A stretch of DNA of 64,000 nt from Bradyrhizobium sp. Tv2a-2. Lineage in GTDB: Bacteria > Pseudomonadota > Alphaproteobacteria > Rhizobiales > Xanthobacteraceae. The notes beneath the pieces are model-generated. The model was not told the origin of the DNA. It ran no database searches and was given only the letters and a program-made list of their open reading frames with translations. Made by a program: the position numbers and the translations under genes. Positions 46,377 to 55,702 of this stretch are shown one piece after another. The stretch spans positions 124,001 through 188,000 of the forward strand of contig NZ_AXAI01000005.1 of the NCBI RefSeq assembly GCF_000472425.1, read 5' to 3'. Each line of letters starts with the position of its first letter. Position 1 is the stretch's first letter.

Positions 46377-46780
46377 GAAGGCTCCTCCTCGATCCCGCAA
46401 TTACGCAGCGTCTTGCTCGACGCGCCGCTTTTTGCGGTGGCACCACTATAGCCCCACCGGCCTAGGTCCGGCGACCTATTACTGATGAACGCCGGGCTTG
46501 CCAAGCCGATCCCGCCTGATTGGTTTATTCCGCGCGGTCTCTGGCGCTCCTCGAGTGCTTACGACGATGCGGCATGAATTTACTGCACGGATGGGCGACA
46601 ATGGCCGCGACGGCCCGCGATATGAGCAGATTTTGCGGCGCACAACGATTTATCGTGCCGCGCCCATCCCGATCCGCCTCCAGATCGCCGGATGGGCATT
46701 GCGTGGCGAGGATTCGCACTTTCCGCGCGCCCGAGTTTCGGATCGGCCTTCAAGCGACCGAAAATCGAAATCGTTGTCCA
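46377..46780. other. Intergenic stretch upstream of pckA
   Basis: About 400 bp. It holds the pckA ribosome site and presumably its promoter; no clear -35/-10 pair stands out. Open frames here are short and have no family resemblance. Confidence 0.4.
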
Positions 46781-46880
46781 GCCGCCGGCCTTCTCCATGA
46801 CGGCGATCTCGCGCTTGAAAGATCGGCTCGGCCTCGGCATCGCGGGCCACCTCGCCATAGAGCTGGGCGAGATTGTTCGC
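46781..46880 (-). pseudogene. Fossil TPR (tetratricopeptide) repeat unit
   Basis: Leftward, one frame reads NNLAQLYGEVARDAEAEPIF and the next frame continues KREIAVMEKAGG. Together they give the pattern NNLAxLYxxxxxxxEAExxxxRxxAIxEKxxG, the consensus of the TPR_10/12 type. A single-base frameshift separates the two halves, and no start or stop frames a whole gene, so this is a decayed fragment. Confidence 0.6.
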
Positions 46881-47027
46881 CCTGTGCCGGCGCCACGGTA
46901 TTGTGGACAAGACCCGCGTCGAGCGCGAACGACAGCGAGATGCCCGCTCGACAAACAGGCTTCATCACCGTCCGCGCACAACAAGGCCAGCCCTGCCTTT
47001 GGTCGCGCCTACGGCTGCGATCGTTCG

Positions 47028-47762
47028 TCAAGTCACGGCGCGCGCCTGTTCGGCAAGCCTCACGAGCATCTTGCGCAATTCGCCGGGGCTCGTGACGCGC
47101 TCGGGAAAATCGAGCCGCAGCGTCACTTCCCCAGCCTGCAGATCGATGCCGTCAGGGTCGATCGAGGTGCACTGCCAGTCGCCGCCTGCGGCGCCAAGCA
47201 ATTTGGTCGCATAGAGACCGAGCGCGTCACGGTGATCAGTGTTCATATGCGCGACCGCGCCAGCCTCCGCCTCGGTCAAACCCTGCGCATCACTGATGTC
47301 GGTCAGGAACTGTTCCGGCTTCAGGTCGAGGATCCGGCCAAATCCGGCCACCAGGTGGGCACCGCTGGGCACGATCCGGAAGAAGGAAAAGTCCGCGAAG
47401 TCGACAAAGTCTGCCGCGCTCGGATGGGCCGCCAGATAGCGCCGGCGCACCAGTTCCAGCTGTTCCCCGGCGACCGGCTCCGCCCGGCCCTGCAACATGA
47501 CCCGCGCGCCCTCCAGCGGATCGCCGGGGGCGCGCTCGTCCAGCATGAGGGAAACGCGCGAATCCGCCAGGATATTGCGGGTATGCAGGGCAAGCCGGGA
47601 AATCAGCAGGATGGACGTACCATCGGGGTGGCTCGCCAGGTTGACCAGGGAGCAGTAAGGATCGCCCGTTCCGGCCATCAGGGTCGCGAGTGCTCCCTCG
47701 CGGCGGCGGCGGAGCAGCGAGCGGGTAACTTTGGATGGGTCGAAATCAACGGTCGGTCGCAT
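47028..47762 (-). CDS. HugZ-like heme/FMN-binding split-barrel protein with DUF2470
   Basis: A 244-residue protein. The N-terminal pyridoxamine-phosphate-oxidase-like split barrel (about 12-145) has [20 protein letters not shown] and [20 protein letters not shown]. The C-terminal DUF2470-type domain (about 160-240) contains [20 protein letters not shown], with the conserved His-Met-Asn-x-Asp-His. This pair is characteristic of HugZ-type proteins; some bind and degrade heme, others bind flavin. The ligand here is not settled. It diverges from the chvI region, and its N-terminus faces chvI. Confidence 0.82.
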   Translation of the reverse strand: MRPTVDFDPSKVTRSLLRRRREGALATLMAGTGDPYCSLVNLASHPDGTSILLISRLALHTRNILADSRVSLMLDERAPGDPLEGARVMLQGRAEPVAGEQLELVRRRYLAAHPSAADFVDFADFSFFRIVPSGAHLVAGFGRILDLKPEQFLTDISDAQGLTEAEAGAVAHMNTDHRDALGLYATKLLGAAGGDWQCTSIDPDGIDLQAGEVTLRLDFPERVTSPGELRKMLVRLAEQARAVT

Positions 47763-47967
47763 CGAATTTAACTCGTCATGTTATTGCAATGATGCCCTTT
47801 TTTCGGCTAAAGGCTTTCAGGTGGGTCGGGACGCGAGTCGTCTCCCGGGAACTCGGTCACACTTCAGCCCAGCTTGCATTGCTCGCTGGCCACGTTCGAA
47901 ACCCATCTATGCGGCGCATCACCTGGATCGCCCGCCGTTCAGCCAACCTGAAACTGAAAGCAGGCCC

Positions 47968-48669
47968 ATGCCCACAATCGCTCTGGTCGACGATGACCGC
48001 AACATTCTCACCTCCGTCTCGATCGCGCTAGAAGCCGAAGGCTACCGCATCATGACTTATACTGATGGTGCTTCCGCGCTTGACGGTTTCCGTACAACCC
48101 AACCCGATCTCGCCATCCTCGACATCAAGATGCCGCGCATGGATGGCATGGAGACGCTGCGTCGCCTTCGGCAGAAATCGGATCTGCCGGTGATTTTCCT
48201 GACCTCCAAGGATGAAGAGATCGACGAATTGTTCGGCCTCAAGATGGGCGCCGACGATTTCATACGCAAGCCGTTCTCGCAGCGGCTTCTGGTCGAGCGC
48301 GTCAAAGCCGTGCTGCGCCGCTCGCAGCCCAAGGATCCGACCGCCGCTCCGAAGGAGCAGGATGCCAAGGCGCTCGATCGCGGCCTGCTGCGGATGGACC
48401 CTGAGCGACATACCTGCACCTGGAAGAACGAGCCGGTGACGCTGACGGTGACCGAATTTCTGATCCTGCAGGCCCTGGCTACGCGCCCCGGTGTCGTGAA
48501 GAGCCGCAATGCGCTGATGGATGCGGCCTATGACGATCAGGTTTATGTCGACGACCGGACCATCGACAGCCACATCAAGCGGCTGCGCAAGAAGTTCAAG
48601 GTAGTCGACAACGAGTTCGAGATGATCGAGACGCTTTATGGCGTCGGCTATCGTTTCAAAGAAGCCTGA
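47968..48669 (+). CDS. chvI: Two-component response regulator ChvI
   Basis: A 233-residue OmpR/PhoB-type regulator. The receiver domain has the acidic pocket DDD (8-10), phosphoacceptor Asp52 in [13 protein letters not shown], Thr in LTSKDEE and Lys in FIRKPFS. The C-terminal winged helix has [38 protein letters not shown] and [12 protein letters not shown]. In Sinorhizobium and Agrobacterium ChvI controls acid response, exopolysaccharide and symbiosis/virulence traits with its kinase ChvG. The kinase follows 85 bp downstream, as in those genomes. ATG 47968 was chosen because it starts the receiver domain. Confidence 0.95.
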   Translation: MPTIALVDDDRNILTSVSIALEAEGYRIMTYTDGASALDGFRTTQPDLAILDIKMPRMDGMETLRRLRQKSDLPVIFLTSKDEEIDELFGLKMGADDFIRKPFSQRLLVERVKAVLRRSQPKDPTAAPKEQDAKALDRGLLRMDPERHTCTWKNEPVTLTVTEFLILQALATRPGVVKSRNALMDAAYDDQVYVDDRTIDSHIKRLRKKFKVVDNEFEMIETLYGVGYRFKEA

Positions 48670-48754
48670 TTTGCATTTGTTTGACGTGCCTTCGCGACGC
48701 CATCATCGGACTGGGGTAGGATGGCGGGGGACCTAAGACGAGAAACAATCGGCA

Positions 48755-50551
48755 GTGCTTGATCGAACGCAGCCTGAGTCAGGCCTGAACGATCCGGGCG
48801 TTCCGTCCTCCGTGGTCATGGAAGCCGCGGAAGCGGATGCGCCACCGGTCATGGGTTGGCGTCGGCCGCTCGGCTGGCTGAGCCGGGCCGGACAGTTCCT
48901 GTTCACGCTCTCCTTCTCGAGCCTGACCCGGCGCATCGTCTCGCTCAACATCGCCGGCCTGCTCGCACTGGTGGCGAGCATTCTCTACTTGTCGCAATTC
49001 CGCGCCGGCCTGATCGACGCACGCGCCCAAAGCCTGCTGGTGCAGGGGGAGATCATCGCAGGCGCGATCGCGGCCTCCGCGACTGTGCAGACCAACACCA
49101 TCACCATCGATCCCGACCGGCTGCTCGACCTCAAGCCCGGCGAGAGCATCGGGGCTCCGGACGAATATTCGCCGCTCGATTTCCCGATCAATCCGGAGCG
49201 GGTGGCGCCGGTGCTGCGCACGCTGATCTCGCCGACCAAGACGCGCGCGCGCATCTATGATCCCAACGGCGGCATCATCCTCGACAGCCGCAGCCTCGAA
49301 AACGTGCTCCGCTACGACCTGCCGCCGCCGTCGCAACCCGGCCTCGCCGAGCGCGCGACGACCGCGGTGCGCACCTGGCTCAACCGCGGCGACCTGCCGC
49401 TCTATCGCGAATATGACAATGGCGGCAGCTATGAGGAGGTCGCGGACGCGCTCAAGGGTCAGAAGCGCAGCATGGTGCGGGTCAATTCCCGCGGCGAGGT
49501 GATCGTCTCGGTCGCGGTTCCCGTGCAGCGCTCGCGCACCATCCACGGCGTCCTGATGCTGTCGACGCAGGGCGACGACATTGACCAGATGGTAACAGCG
49601 GAACGCTTGGCGATCCTGAAGGTCGGCGGCGTCGCCTCCGCGGTCATGATGCTGCTGTCACTGCTGCTTGCCAGCACCATCGCAGGGCCAGTCCGGCGGC
49701 TCGCCGACAGTGCCGAGCGTGTCCGTCGCCGCATCAAGACCCGCGTCGAAATTCCCGACTTCACCCGCCGCCGCGACGAGATCGGCCATCTCTCCGGCGC
49801 GCTGCGCGACATGACGGATGCGCTCTATAACCGCATGGAGGCGATCGAGATGTTCGCCGCCGACGTCGCGCATGAGCTGAAGAACCCGCTCACCTCGCTG
49901 CGCTCCGCGGTGGAAACGCTGCCCTTGGCGCGCAACGAGAGCAGCCGCGGCCGTCTGCTCGGTGTCATCGAGCATGACGTCAGGCGGCTCGATCGCCTGA
50001 TCTCGGACATTTCCGATGCGAGCCGGCTGGACGCCGAATTGCAGCGGCAGGACATGGCTCCGGTCGACATCCGGCGGCTTCTGACGACGCTCACCTCCGT
50101 TGCCAACGAAACCAAGCTCGGCCACGACGTCGGGGTCGAGTTGCGCTTCGACGGAAAGAGCTTCAGCGACACCTACGCGGTGCTCGGCCATGATTCGCGG
50201 CTCGGCCAGGTGATCACCAACCTGTTGTCGAATGCGCAGTCGTTCTCCGAGCCCGGCAACAAGGTGCGCATCAACTGCCGCCGCCCACGCTCCGAGATCG
50301 AGATCATGGTCGATGACGACGGCCCCGGCATTCGCCCCGATGCGCTGGAGCGCGTGTTCGAGCGCTTCTATACCGACCGTCCGCACCAGGGCTTCGGCCA
50401 GAACTCGGGCCTGGGGCTATCGATCTCCAAGCAGATCATCGAGGCGCATGGCGGCCGCATCTGGGCCGAGAACCGTTCAGGTCCGGCAGACGAGGACGGC
50501 GAGCCAACGGTCGTCGGCGCACGATTCATTGTCAGGTTGCCGGCGCTATGA
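48755..50551 (+). CDS. chvG: Sensor histidine kinase ChvG (ExoS-type)
   Basis: A 598-residue membrane sensor. A cytoplasmic N-terminus (1-60) precedes the first transmembrane helix (about 67-88, LNIAGLLALVASILYLSQFR). A large periplasmic sensor domain follows (about 89-285; in Sinorhizobium the periplasmic inhibitor ExoR binds here). The second helix is about 290-312. HAMP is about 313-365, the phosphoacceptor His373 is in DVAHELKNPLTSLR, and the ATPase has VITNLLSNAQSFS, DDGPGIRPDA and NSGLGLSISKQIIEAHGG. The start is GTG 48755. Its stop overlaps hprK (ATGA), placing the kinase and the PTS genes in one operon. Confidence 0.94.
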   Translation: MLDRTQPESGLNDPGVPSSVVMEAAEADAPPVMGWRRPLGWLSRAGQFLFTLSFSSLTRRIVSLNIAGLLALVASILYLSQFRAGLIDARAQSLLVQGEIIAGAIAASATVQTNTITIDPDRLLDLKPGESIGAPDEYSPLDFPINPERVAPVLRTLISPTKTRARIYDPNGGIILDSRSLENVLRYDLPPPSQPGLAERATTAVRTWLNRGDLPLYREYDNGGSYEEVADALKGQKRSMVRVNSRGEVIVSVAVPVQRSRTIHGVLMLSTQGDDIDQMVTAERLAILKVGGVASAVMMLLSLLLASTIAGPVRRLADSAERVRRRIKTRVEIPDFTRRRDEIGHLSGALRDMTDALYNRMEAIEMFAADVAHELKNPLTSLRSAVETLPLARNESSRGRLLGVIEHDVRRLDRLISDISDASRLDAELQRQDMAPVDIRRLLTTLTSVANETKLGHDVGVELRFDGKSFSDTYAVLGHDSRLGQVITNLLSNAQSFSEPGNKVRINCRRPRSEIEIMVDDDGPGIRPDALERVFERFYTDRPHQGFGQNSGLGLSISKQIIEAHGGRIWAENRSGPADEDGEPTVVGARFIVRLPAL

Positions 50552-51078
50552 CCGCTCAGGCGACGCCGCCGAGTGTGCACGCCTCCGCCGTCAAGGTGGG
50601 CAGCCACGCGGTCCTGATCCGGGGCCCGTCGGGCGCCGGCAAGTCGCGCCTCGCCTTCGATCTGATCCTTGCGGGGCGCGCCGGACAGCTTCCCCCGGCC
50701 GTCCTGGTGGCCGACGACCGTGTCCGGCTGGACACAGATGGCAAGGAATTGTGGGCCCGTACGATACCGGAGCTCGCCGGCCTGATCGAGATTTTTGGAC
50801 TCGGAATTCGCCGCTGCGACTATGTGAATGCGGCTCGAGTAGGGCTGGTGGTCGATCTGGCGGCCAACGACGCCGAGCGGCTACCGCCTCCGGAATCTCT
50901 GCAAATCGCACTTTTTGGTGTTTCGCTACCGCGAATCCCGGTCGCAGCCGGGCACGACCCCCTCCCGCTGGTTGTCGCTGCGCTGACGACAACTGCAAGT
51001 TCACCTTCCGTTAACCATTCGGGCCATTGTGTGAAGGGAATTGGTAACCATATCAATCCCACACTCGCGACCGAATAG
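50548..51078 (+). CDS. hprK: HPr kinase/phosphorylase, short alphaproteobacterial form
   Basis: A 176-residue protein that corresponds only to the C-terminal catalytic half of HprK (typical full length about 310). Walker A is RGPSGAGKSRLAFDLI (GPSGAGKS at 26-33). The HprK-specific downstream loop LVADDRVRL then LAGLIEIFGLGIRR (the 'signature' region) follows. It would phosphorylate the Ser66 of the HPr encoded two genes later. The lack of the N-terminal domain is usual in alphaproteobacteria. The ATG overlaps the chvG stop. Confidence 0.9.
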   Translation: MTAQATPPSVHASAVKVGSHAVLIRGPSGAGKSRLAFDLILAGRAGQLPPAVLVADDRVRLDTDGKELWARTIPELAGLIEIFGLGIRRCDYVNAARVGLVVDLAANDAERLPPPESLQIALFGVSLPRIPVAAGHDPLPLVVAALTTTASSPSVNHSGHCVKGIGNHINPTLATE

Positions 51079-51212
51079 ACCGTCGCGGCCCCCTCTCCCC
51101 AGCCGCCAGATTCCGGGAGAACCGCAAACATCCCCTCTTGCGCGAGGGCTCTGGATGGTCAAAGTGGCGCGTTCGTGCGGTGCACCAGAATGGCACCCGC
51201 GAGGAGTTTCCG

Positions 51213-51614
51213 ATGATTGGCCTAGTACTGGTGACCCATGGGCGCCTCGCCGACGAGTTCAAGGCGGCGCTTGAGCATGTGATGGGTCCGCAAAAACAAA
51301 TCGAGGCGGTCACGATCGGCGCCGAAGATGATTCCGATCTCTGTCGCAGCGACATTATCGAAGCGGTCAACCGCGTCGATTCCGGTGATGGTGTTGCCAT
51401 CCTGACTGACATGTTCGGCGGCACGCCGTCGAACCTCGCGATTTCCTGCATGAGCCGCCCGAAGGTCGAAGTGCTTGCAGGCATCAATCTTCCCATGCTG
51501 GTGAAGCTTGCCAAGGTGCGCGAAGAGCGCTCCCTCCCCGACGCGATCGCAATGGCGCAGGAAGCGGGGCGCAAATACGTCACTATCGCCAGCCGCGTCC
51601 TCGCCGGCAAATGA
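51213..51614 (+). CDS. PTS system mannose-type EIIA component
   Basis: A 133-residue soluble EIIA of the mannose (Man) family. It opens MIGLVLVTHGRLADEFKAAL with the phosphorylated His9. ILTDMFGGTPSNLAISCM is the second family signature. It takes phosphate from HPr. No EIIB/IIC transporter parts are encoded here, so it belongs to the regulatory PTS rather than to sugar transport. ATG 51213 fits the family start. Its stop overlaps the HPr start (ATGA). Confidence 0.94.
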   Translation: MIGLVLVTHGRLADEFKAALEHVMGPQKQIEAVTIGAEDDSDLCRSDIIEAVNRVDSGDGVAILTDMFGGTPSNLAISCMSRPKVEVLAGINLPMLVKLAKVREERSLPDAIAMAQEAGRKYVTIASRVLAGK

Positions 51615-51943
51615 GCGACGACGATGAAGCGTCGCTGGAGCACGTTCCCGGGCCGCGGGTGCCCGAGGGGGCCATTTCCAAAGAGCTTCTGATCGTCAAC
51701 AAGCGCGGCCTGCACGCACGCGCCTCCGCAAAATTCGTCCAGACCGTCGAGCGCTTCAACGCCGAAGTGTGGGTGACGCGCGGCAGCGAGACCGTCGGCG
51801 GGACCTCGATCATGGGGTTGATGATGCTGGCAGCCGCGCCGGGCACCACCATCGTGGTGTCAGCGACGGGCCCCGAAGCCGACGCCGCCATCGCCGCGAT
51901 CACCGAGCTCGTCGAAAGCAAGTTCAACGAAGAAGGGACGTGA
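51611..51943 (+). CDS. ptsH: Phosphocarrier protein HPr
   Basis: A 110-residue HPr with an acidic N-terminal extension of about 22 residues. The EI-phosphorylated residue is His35 in NKRGLHARASAKFVQ. The regulatory residue is Ser66 in GGTSIMGLMMLAA, 31 residues later as in E. coli (15 and 46), the target of HprK. It completes chvI-chvG-hprK-EIIA-ptsH. Enzyme I (EI-Ntr) is not in the window. Confidence 0.95.
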   Translation: MSDDDEASLEHVPGPRVPEGAISKELLIVNKRGLHARASAKFVQTVERFNAEVWVTRGSETVGGTSIMGLMMLAAAPGTTIVVSATGPEADAAIAAITELVESKFNEEGT

Positions 51944-51964
51944 GGGAGCTTGAGTCCATCCCCA

Positions 51965-51989
51965 CGTCGTCCCGAACGCCAGGACGACG
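51965..51989. terminator. Hairpin between convergent ptsH and glycosyltransferase genes
   Basis: CGTCGTCC-CGAACGCCA-GGACGACG: 8-bp perfect arms, with TTATTTTG after the right arm. It is 22 bp beyond the ptsH stop, with the stop of the opposing gene at 51993, so it may serve the rightward transcript. Confidence 0.5.
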
Positions 51990-51992
51990 GCG

Positions 51993-53588
51993 TTATTTTG
52001 CAGGCGGCTGAATATAAATCTTCCACGCGACCGACGGGCCTGGGTGGCCCTGGAAGAAACGCTGCGTCGTCATCACCAACTGCTCGGCATTGGGCGCGTT
52101 GACCTTCATCCAGGCTTCGCATTCCGGCAGCCGGTTGTCGGTGGTATCGCAGATGCCGATGAAGCCGAGCCGCTTTGCCTCCTCCAGCGAGGTCAGCCCG
52201 GACGACCAGACTTCGCCAGGCGTGAGGGGCGCGGGATGATCCGGGCTGTAGAAGGTCATGGGCTCGCCGATTTCGGTGGTGCCTGCGACCACCGCCCAGC
52301 GCGAGCCGAAGCGCATGCGCCAGGCCTGCGTCAATTCGCGCGCCAGCTGCGAGCGTGCCGCGTAGCTGTTTGCGCCATTCGGGTTGTCGGCCATTTCGCG
52401 CTCGGCGATGGTTGGCGCGGCGAGCAGCGCGGCGATCGAGAGCACGAGCCAGATCACGACGATCCGGAATAGCGCGAGCCCCGGCACACGCAGCTGAGGG
52501 ATCGCGACCAGCGCCAATGGCACCAGGAAGAACAGCGAGATTCCCCAATCGGTCTTCATATAGACCGCGAGCGCAAGGCCGCCGAGCGGCGGTCCGACCG
52601 CGACGATGATCTGGATGATCCAGACATTGAGCGCCTGCGCGCGATTGACCGCCGGATTGGGCCCGCGCGACCAGATCGCGGCAGGAAAACGCGACCGGAA
52701 GGCCAGCGCCAACAGCCCGAGCAGCACCGGCACGGCCAACAGTCCGAGATTGTGCTCGACATAGCCGAGCACAAGACGGGCGCTCAGCGCCCGGGTCGGA
52801 TGTCCATAGATGTCGTCGGCGTAAGTCAGCGGAACGAAATCGACACTCTTGAGCCAGATGAAATGCGGGATCATCGCGACCACAAGGGTTGCGATTCCCA
52901 CCCACGGCGCCGGCGAGCGCAGGAATTTCAGCCGCTCGGGATGGATCAGCGCGGCAAGCCCGATGGCGCCGATCATGGTCAGCACCCAGTATTTGGTCAT
53001 CAGAGCCAGCGCGCCGGCAAGCCCCAGCCAGACGCCGGAAAGCCAGGTGCGCTTCTTGAAGGCATCAAGATAGGCCAGTACCAAAAGCGGCAGTGTGACA
53101 AGCTGCAGCAGGTCGGGGTTGTACTTGAAACCCTTGAAATTGAAGATCGGGTACAGCGCGAGCAGGACAACCGTGAAAAAGGCGCGGCGGCGGTCGACCA
53201 CGCGAAGCGCGATCAGGTAGCAGAGCACGAGCCCCACCCCAAGCGTCGTCATTGCGAGCAGGTACGTGGCCCAGTCCGCGACAGGAAAAAACCTGAACCA
53301 GAGGCCTGCGATCCAGCCCGACAGCGGCGGATGCTTGCCATAGCCCCACTGGAACTTCTGGCCCCAGGCGAAGGCCTCGGCGACGTCCATATGGACGTCC
53401 TGGGCCGCCTTCAGCTTGATCATGGTTTGGGTCCAGATCAGACCATGCAGAAGGGCAAAGGTGATGACGAGCCAGAGCCCGGTCTCGGGATCCCGGACCC
53501 ACGCCAGGAGCCGCGCCGCAGGGCGGCGCAGGAGATTACGCCAGCGCCGTGCGCGAGCGGCCGTGGGCAAAATCGATGCAGTCGTCAT
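51993..53588 (-). CDS. ArnT/PMT-like glycosyltransferase family 39 membrane protein
   Basis: A 531-residue multi-pass protein with at least ten hydrophobic helices. The first periplasmic loop carries [20 protein letters not shown], followed by [14 protein letters not shown]. The conserved acidic-x-x-E and K/H-PP-L pattern is the PMT_2/GT39 catalytic signature seen in ArnT and similar undecaprenyl-phosphate-sugar transferases. The C-terminal periplasmic domain begins near residue 380. These enzymes move sugars from lipid carriers to lipid A or proteins; acceptor unknown. It converges on ptsH. Confidence 0.85.
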   Translation of the reverse strand: MTTASILPTAARARRWRNLLRRPAARLLAWVRDPETGLWLVITFALLHGLIWTQTMIKLKAAQDVHMDVAEAFAWGQKFQWGYGKHPPLSGWIAGLWFRFFPVADWATYLLAMTTLGVGLVLCYLIALRVVDRRRAFFTVVLLALYPIFNFKGFKYNPDLLQLVTLPLLVLAYLDAFKKRTWLSGVWLGLAGALALMTKYWVLTMIGAIGLAALIHPERLKFLRSPAPWVGIATLVVAMIPHFIWLKSVDFVPLTYADDIYGHPTRALSARLVLGYVEHNLGLLAVPVLLGLLALAFRSRFPAAIWSRGPNPAVNRAQALNVWIIQIIVAVGPPLGGLALAVYMKTDWGISLFFLVPLALVAIPQLRVPGLALFRIVVIWLVLSIAALLAAPTIAEREMADNPNGANSYAARSQLARELTQAWRMRFGSRWAVVAGTTEIGEPMTFYSPDHPAPLTPGEVWSSGLTSLEEAKRLGFIGICDTTDNRLPECEAWMKVNAPNAEQLVMTTQRFFQGHPGPSVAWKIYIQPPAK

Positions 53589-53702
53589 GGTTCACGCGTA
53601 GCGCTTTTTTGGCGCAAGTGGAATCAGCTTGGCGTGAACAAAACCCCGTTGAAACAAGCAATAAGGTTGCCGCCTGAGGAGGCCAATGCTATCCCGCGCC
53701 CC

Positions 53703-55514
53703 ATGACGACCGCCCCCATTTCCAACATTCGCAACTTCTCCATCGTCGCCCATATCGACCATGGCAAGTCGACCTTGGCCGACCGCCTGATCCAGATGAC
53801 CGGCGGCCTGTCGGATCGTGAAATGGCTGGCAAGGAGCAGGTGCTCGATTCCATGGATATCGAGCGCGAGCGCGGCATCACCATCAAGGCGCAGACGGTC
53901 CGGCTGAACTACCATGCCAAGGATGGCAAGGATTACATCTTCAACCTGATGGACACGCCGGGCCATGTCGACTTCGCCTATGAAGTCTCCCGCTCGCTCG
54001 CAGCTTGCGAAGGCTCGCTGCTGGTGGTCGACGCGAGCCAGGGCGTGGAGGCGCAGACGCTGGCCAATGTCTACCAGGCGCTCGACAACAACCACGAGAT
54101 CGTGCCGGTCCTGAACAAGATCGACCTGCCGGCCGCCGAGCCCGAGAAGATCAAGCAGCAGATCGAGGACGTGATCGGCATCGACGCGTCCGACGCCGTG
54201 ATGATCTCGGCCAAGACCGGCCTTGGCATTCCCGACGTGCTGGAGGCGATCGTCACTCGCCTGCCGCCGCCGAACGGCGACCGCGACGCGACCCTGAAGG
54301 CGCTGTTGGTCGACAGCTGGTACGACGTCTATCTCGGTGTCGTGGTCCTGATCCGCGTCGTCGACGGCGTGATGAAGAAGGGTCAGCGAATCCGCATGAT
54401 GGGCACGAAAGCGGCCTATGATGTCGAGCGCGTCGGCTTCTTCACGCCGAAAATGCAGCAGGTCGACGAGCTTGGCCCCGGCGAGATCGGCTTCATCACC
54501 GCGGCGATCAAGGAAGTTGCCGACACCCGGGTCGGGGACACCATCACCGACGACAAGAACCCGGTGAAGGACATGCTGCCCGGCTTCAAGCCCGCCATTC
54601 CGGTGGTGTTCTGCGGCCTGTTCCCGGTCGATGCCGACGATTTCGAAACGCTGCGCGCGGCGATGGGCAAATTGCGCCTCAACGACGCGAGCTTCTCCTT
54701 TGAGATGGAGACGTCTGCAGCGCTCGGCTTCGGCTTCCGCTGCGGCTTCCTCGGGCTTTTGCATCTGGAGATCATCCAGGAGCGCCTGTCGCGCGAGTTC
54801 GATCTCAACCTGATCGCGACCGCGCCGAGCGTGATCTACAAGATGCATCTGACCGACGGCGCGACCATCGAGATCCACAATCCCGTCGACATGCCCGACG
54901 TCGTCAAGATTGCGGAGATCGAGGAGCCGTGGATCGAGGCGACCATCCTCACCCCGGACGAATATCTCGGCAGCGTCCTGAAACTTTGCCAGGACCGGCG
55001 CGGCTCGCAAAAGGAGCTCACCTACGTCGGCAACCGCGCCATGGTGAAGTACGACCTGCCGCTCAACGAGGTCGTGTTCGACTTCTACGACCGCCTGAAA
55101 TCCGTCTCCAAAGGCTACGCTTCGTTCGACTATCACCTGACCGACTACAAGCCGGCCGATCTGGTCAAGATGCAGATCCTGGTCAATGGTGAGCCGGTGG
55201 ATGCGCTCTCGATGCTGGTGCACCGGACCCGTGCCGAAGGCCGCGGCCGCGCAATGGTCGAGAAGATGAAGGAACTGATCCCGCCGCACATGTTCCAGAT
55301 CCCGATCCAGGCGGCGATCGGCGGCAAGGTGATTGCGCGCGAAACCGTGCGCGCGCTGCGCAAGGACGTCACCGCAAAGTGCTACGGCGGCGACATCACC
55401 CGCAAGCGCAAGCTTCTGGAGAAGCAGAAGGAAGGCAAGAAGAAGATGCGGCAGTTCGGCAAGGTCGACATCCCGCAGGAAGCCTTCATTGCCGCGCTGA
55501 AGGTGGATAGCTGA
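53703..55514 (+). CDS. lepA: Elongation factor 4 (LepA)
   Basis: A 603-residue translational GTPase that helps ribosomes in stress or initiation and may back-translocate tRNA. The G domain starts [20 protein letters not shown] (G1 16-24), G2 is in [12 protein letters not shown]3 is [12 protein letters not shown], and G4 is NKIDLP. The LepA-specific C-terminal domain ends [20 protein letters not shown], with the basic [15 protein letters not shown] stretch. ATG 53703 fits the family; the frame is open much further upstream only as a shadow of the opposing glycosyltransferase gene. A family C repeat follows. Confidence 0.97.
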   Translation: MTTAPISNIRNFSIVAHIDHGKSTLADRLIQMTGGLSDREMAGKEQVLDSMDIERERGITIKAQTVRLNYHAKDGKDYIFNLMDTPGHVDFAYEVSRSLAACEGSLLVVDASQGVEAQTLANVYQALDNNHEIVPVLNKIDLPAAEPEKIKQQIEDVIGIDASDAVMISAKTGLGIPDVLEAIVTRLPPPNGDRDATLKALLVDSWYDVYLGVVVLIRVVDGVMKKGQRIRMMGTKAAYDVERVGFFTPKMQQVDELGPGEIGFITAAIKEVADTRVGDTITDDKNPVKDMLPGFKPAIPVVFCGLFPVDADDFETLRAAMGKLRLNDASFSFEMETSAALGFGFRCGFLGLLHLEIIQERLSREFDLNLIATAPSVIYKMHLTDGATIEIHNPVDMPDVVKIAEIEEPWIEATILTPDEYLGSVLKLCQDRRGSQKELTYVGNRAMVKYDLPLNEVVFDFYDRLKSVSKGYASFDYHLTDYKPADLVKMQILVNGEPVDALSMLVHRTRAEGRGRAMVEKMKELIPPHMFQIPIQAAIGGKVIARETVRALRKDVTAKCYGGDITRKRKLLEKQKEGKKKMRQFGKVDIPQEAFIAALKVDS

Positions 55515-55524
55515 TCTAGGTCCA

Positions 55525-55612
55525 CCGTCATTCCCAGGCCGGCCTTCAGGCGCGAACCCAGAATCCAGAGGTTGTGTCGCATGATTCCAGGTTCGTTCGT
55601 CACGGAATGAGG
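55525..55612. repeat. Dispersed repeat family C, diverged copy
   Basis: CCGTCATTCCCAGGCCGG...GAACCCAGAATCC...GATTCCAGGTTCG...CACGGAATGAGG. The CGTCATTCC and GGAATGA(C/G)G ends match 6684-6761 and 44670-44752; the inner part is degenerate. Confidence 0.6.
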
Positions 55613-55702
55613 GGGTCGCGTTCTCGGCATCTTGCCCTCTTGGCCGAGATGGATCACCATTGCCCCTCTAATTTATAAATCGATAAATAAGAGGGAAACT
55701 CA

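Noticed and set aside
52752..53702. Upstream extension of the lepA frame by 317 codons
   Set aside because: It lies entirely opposite the glycosyltransferase gene and LepA proteins begin at the [18 protein letters not shown] region, so ATG 53703 is the start.
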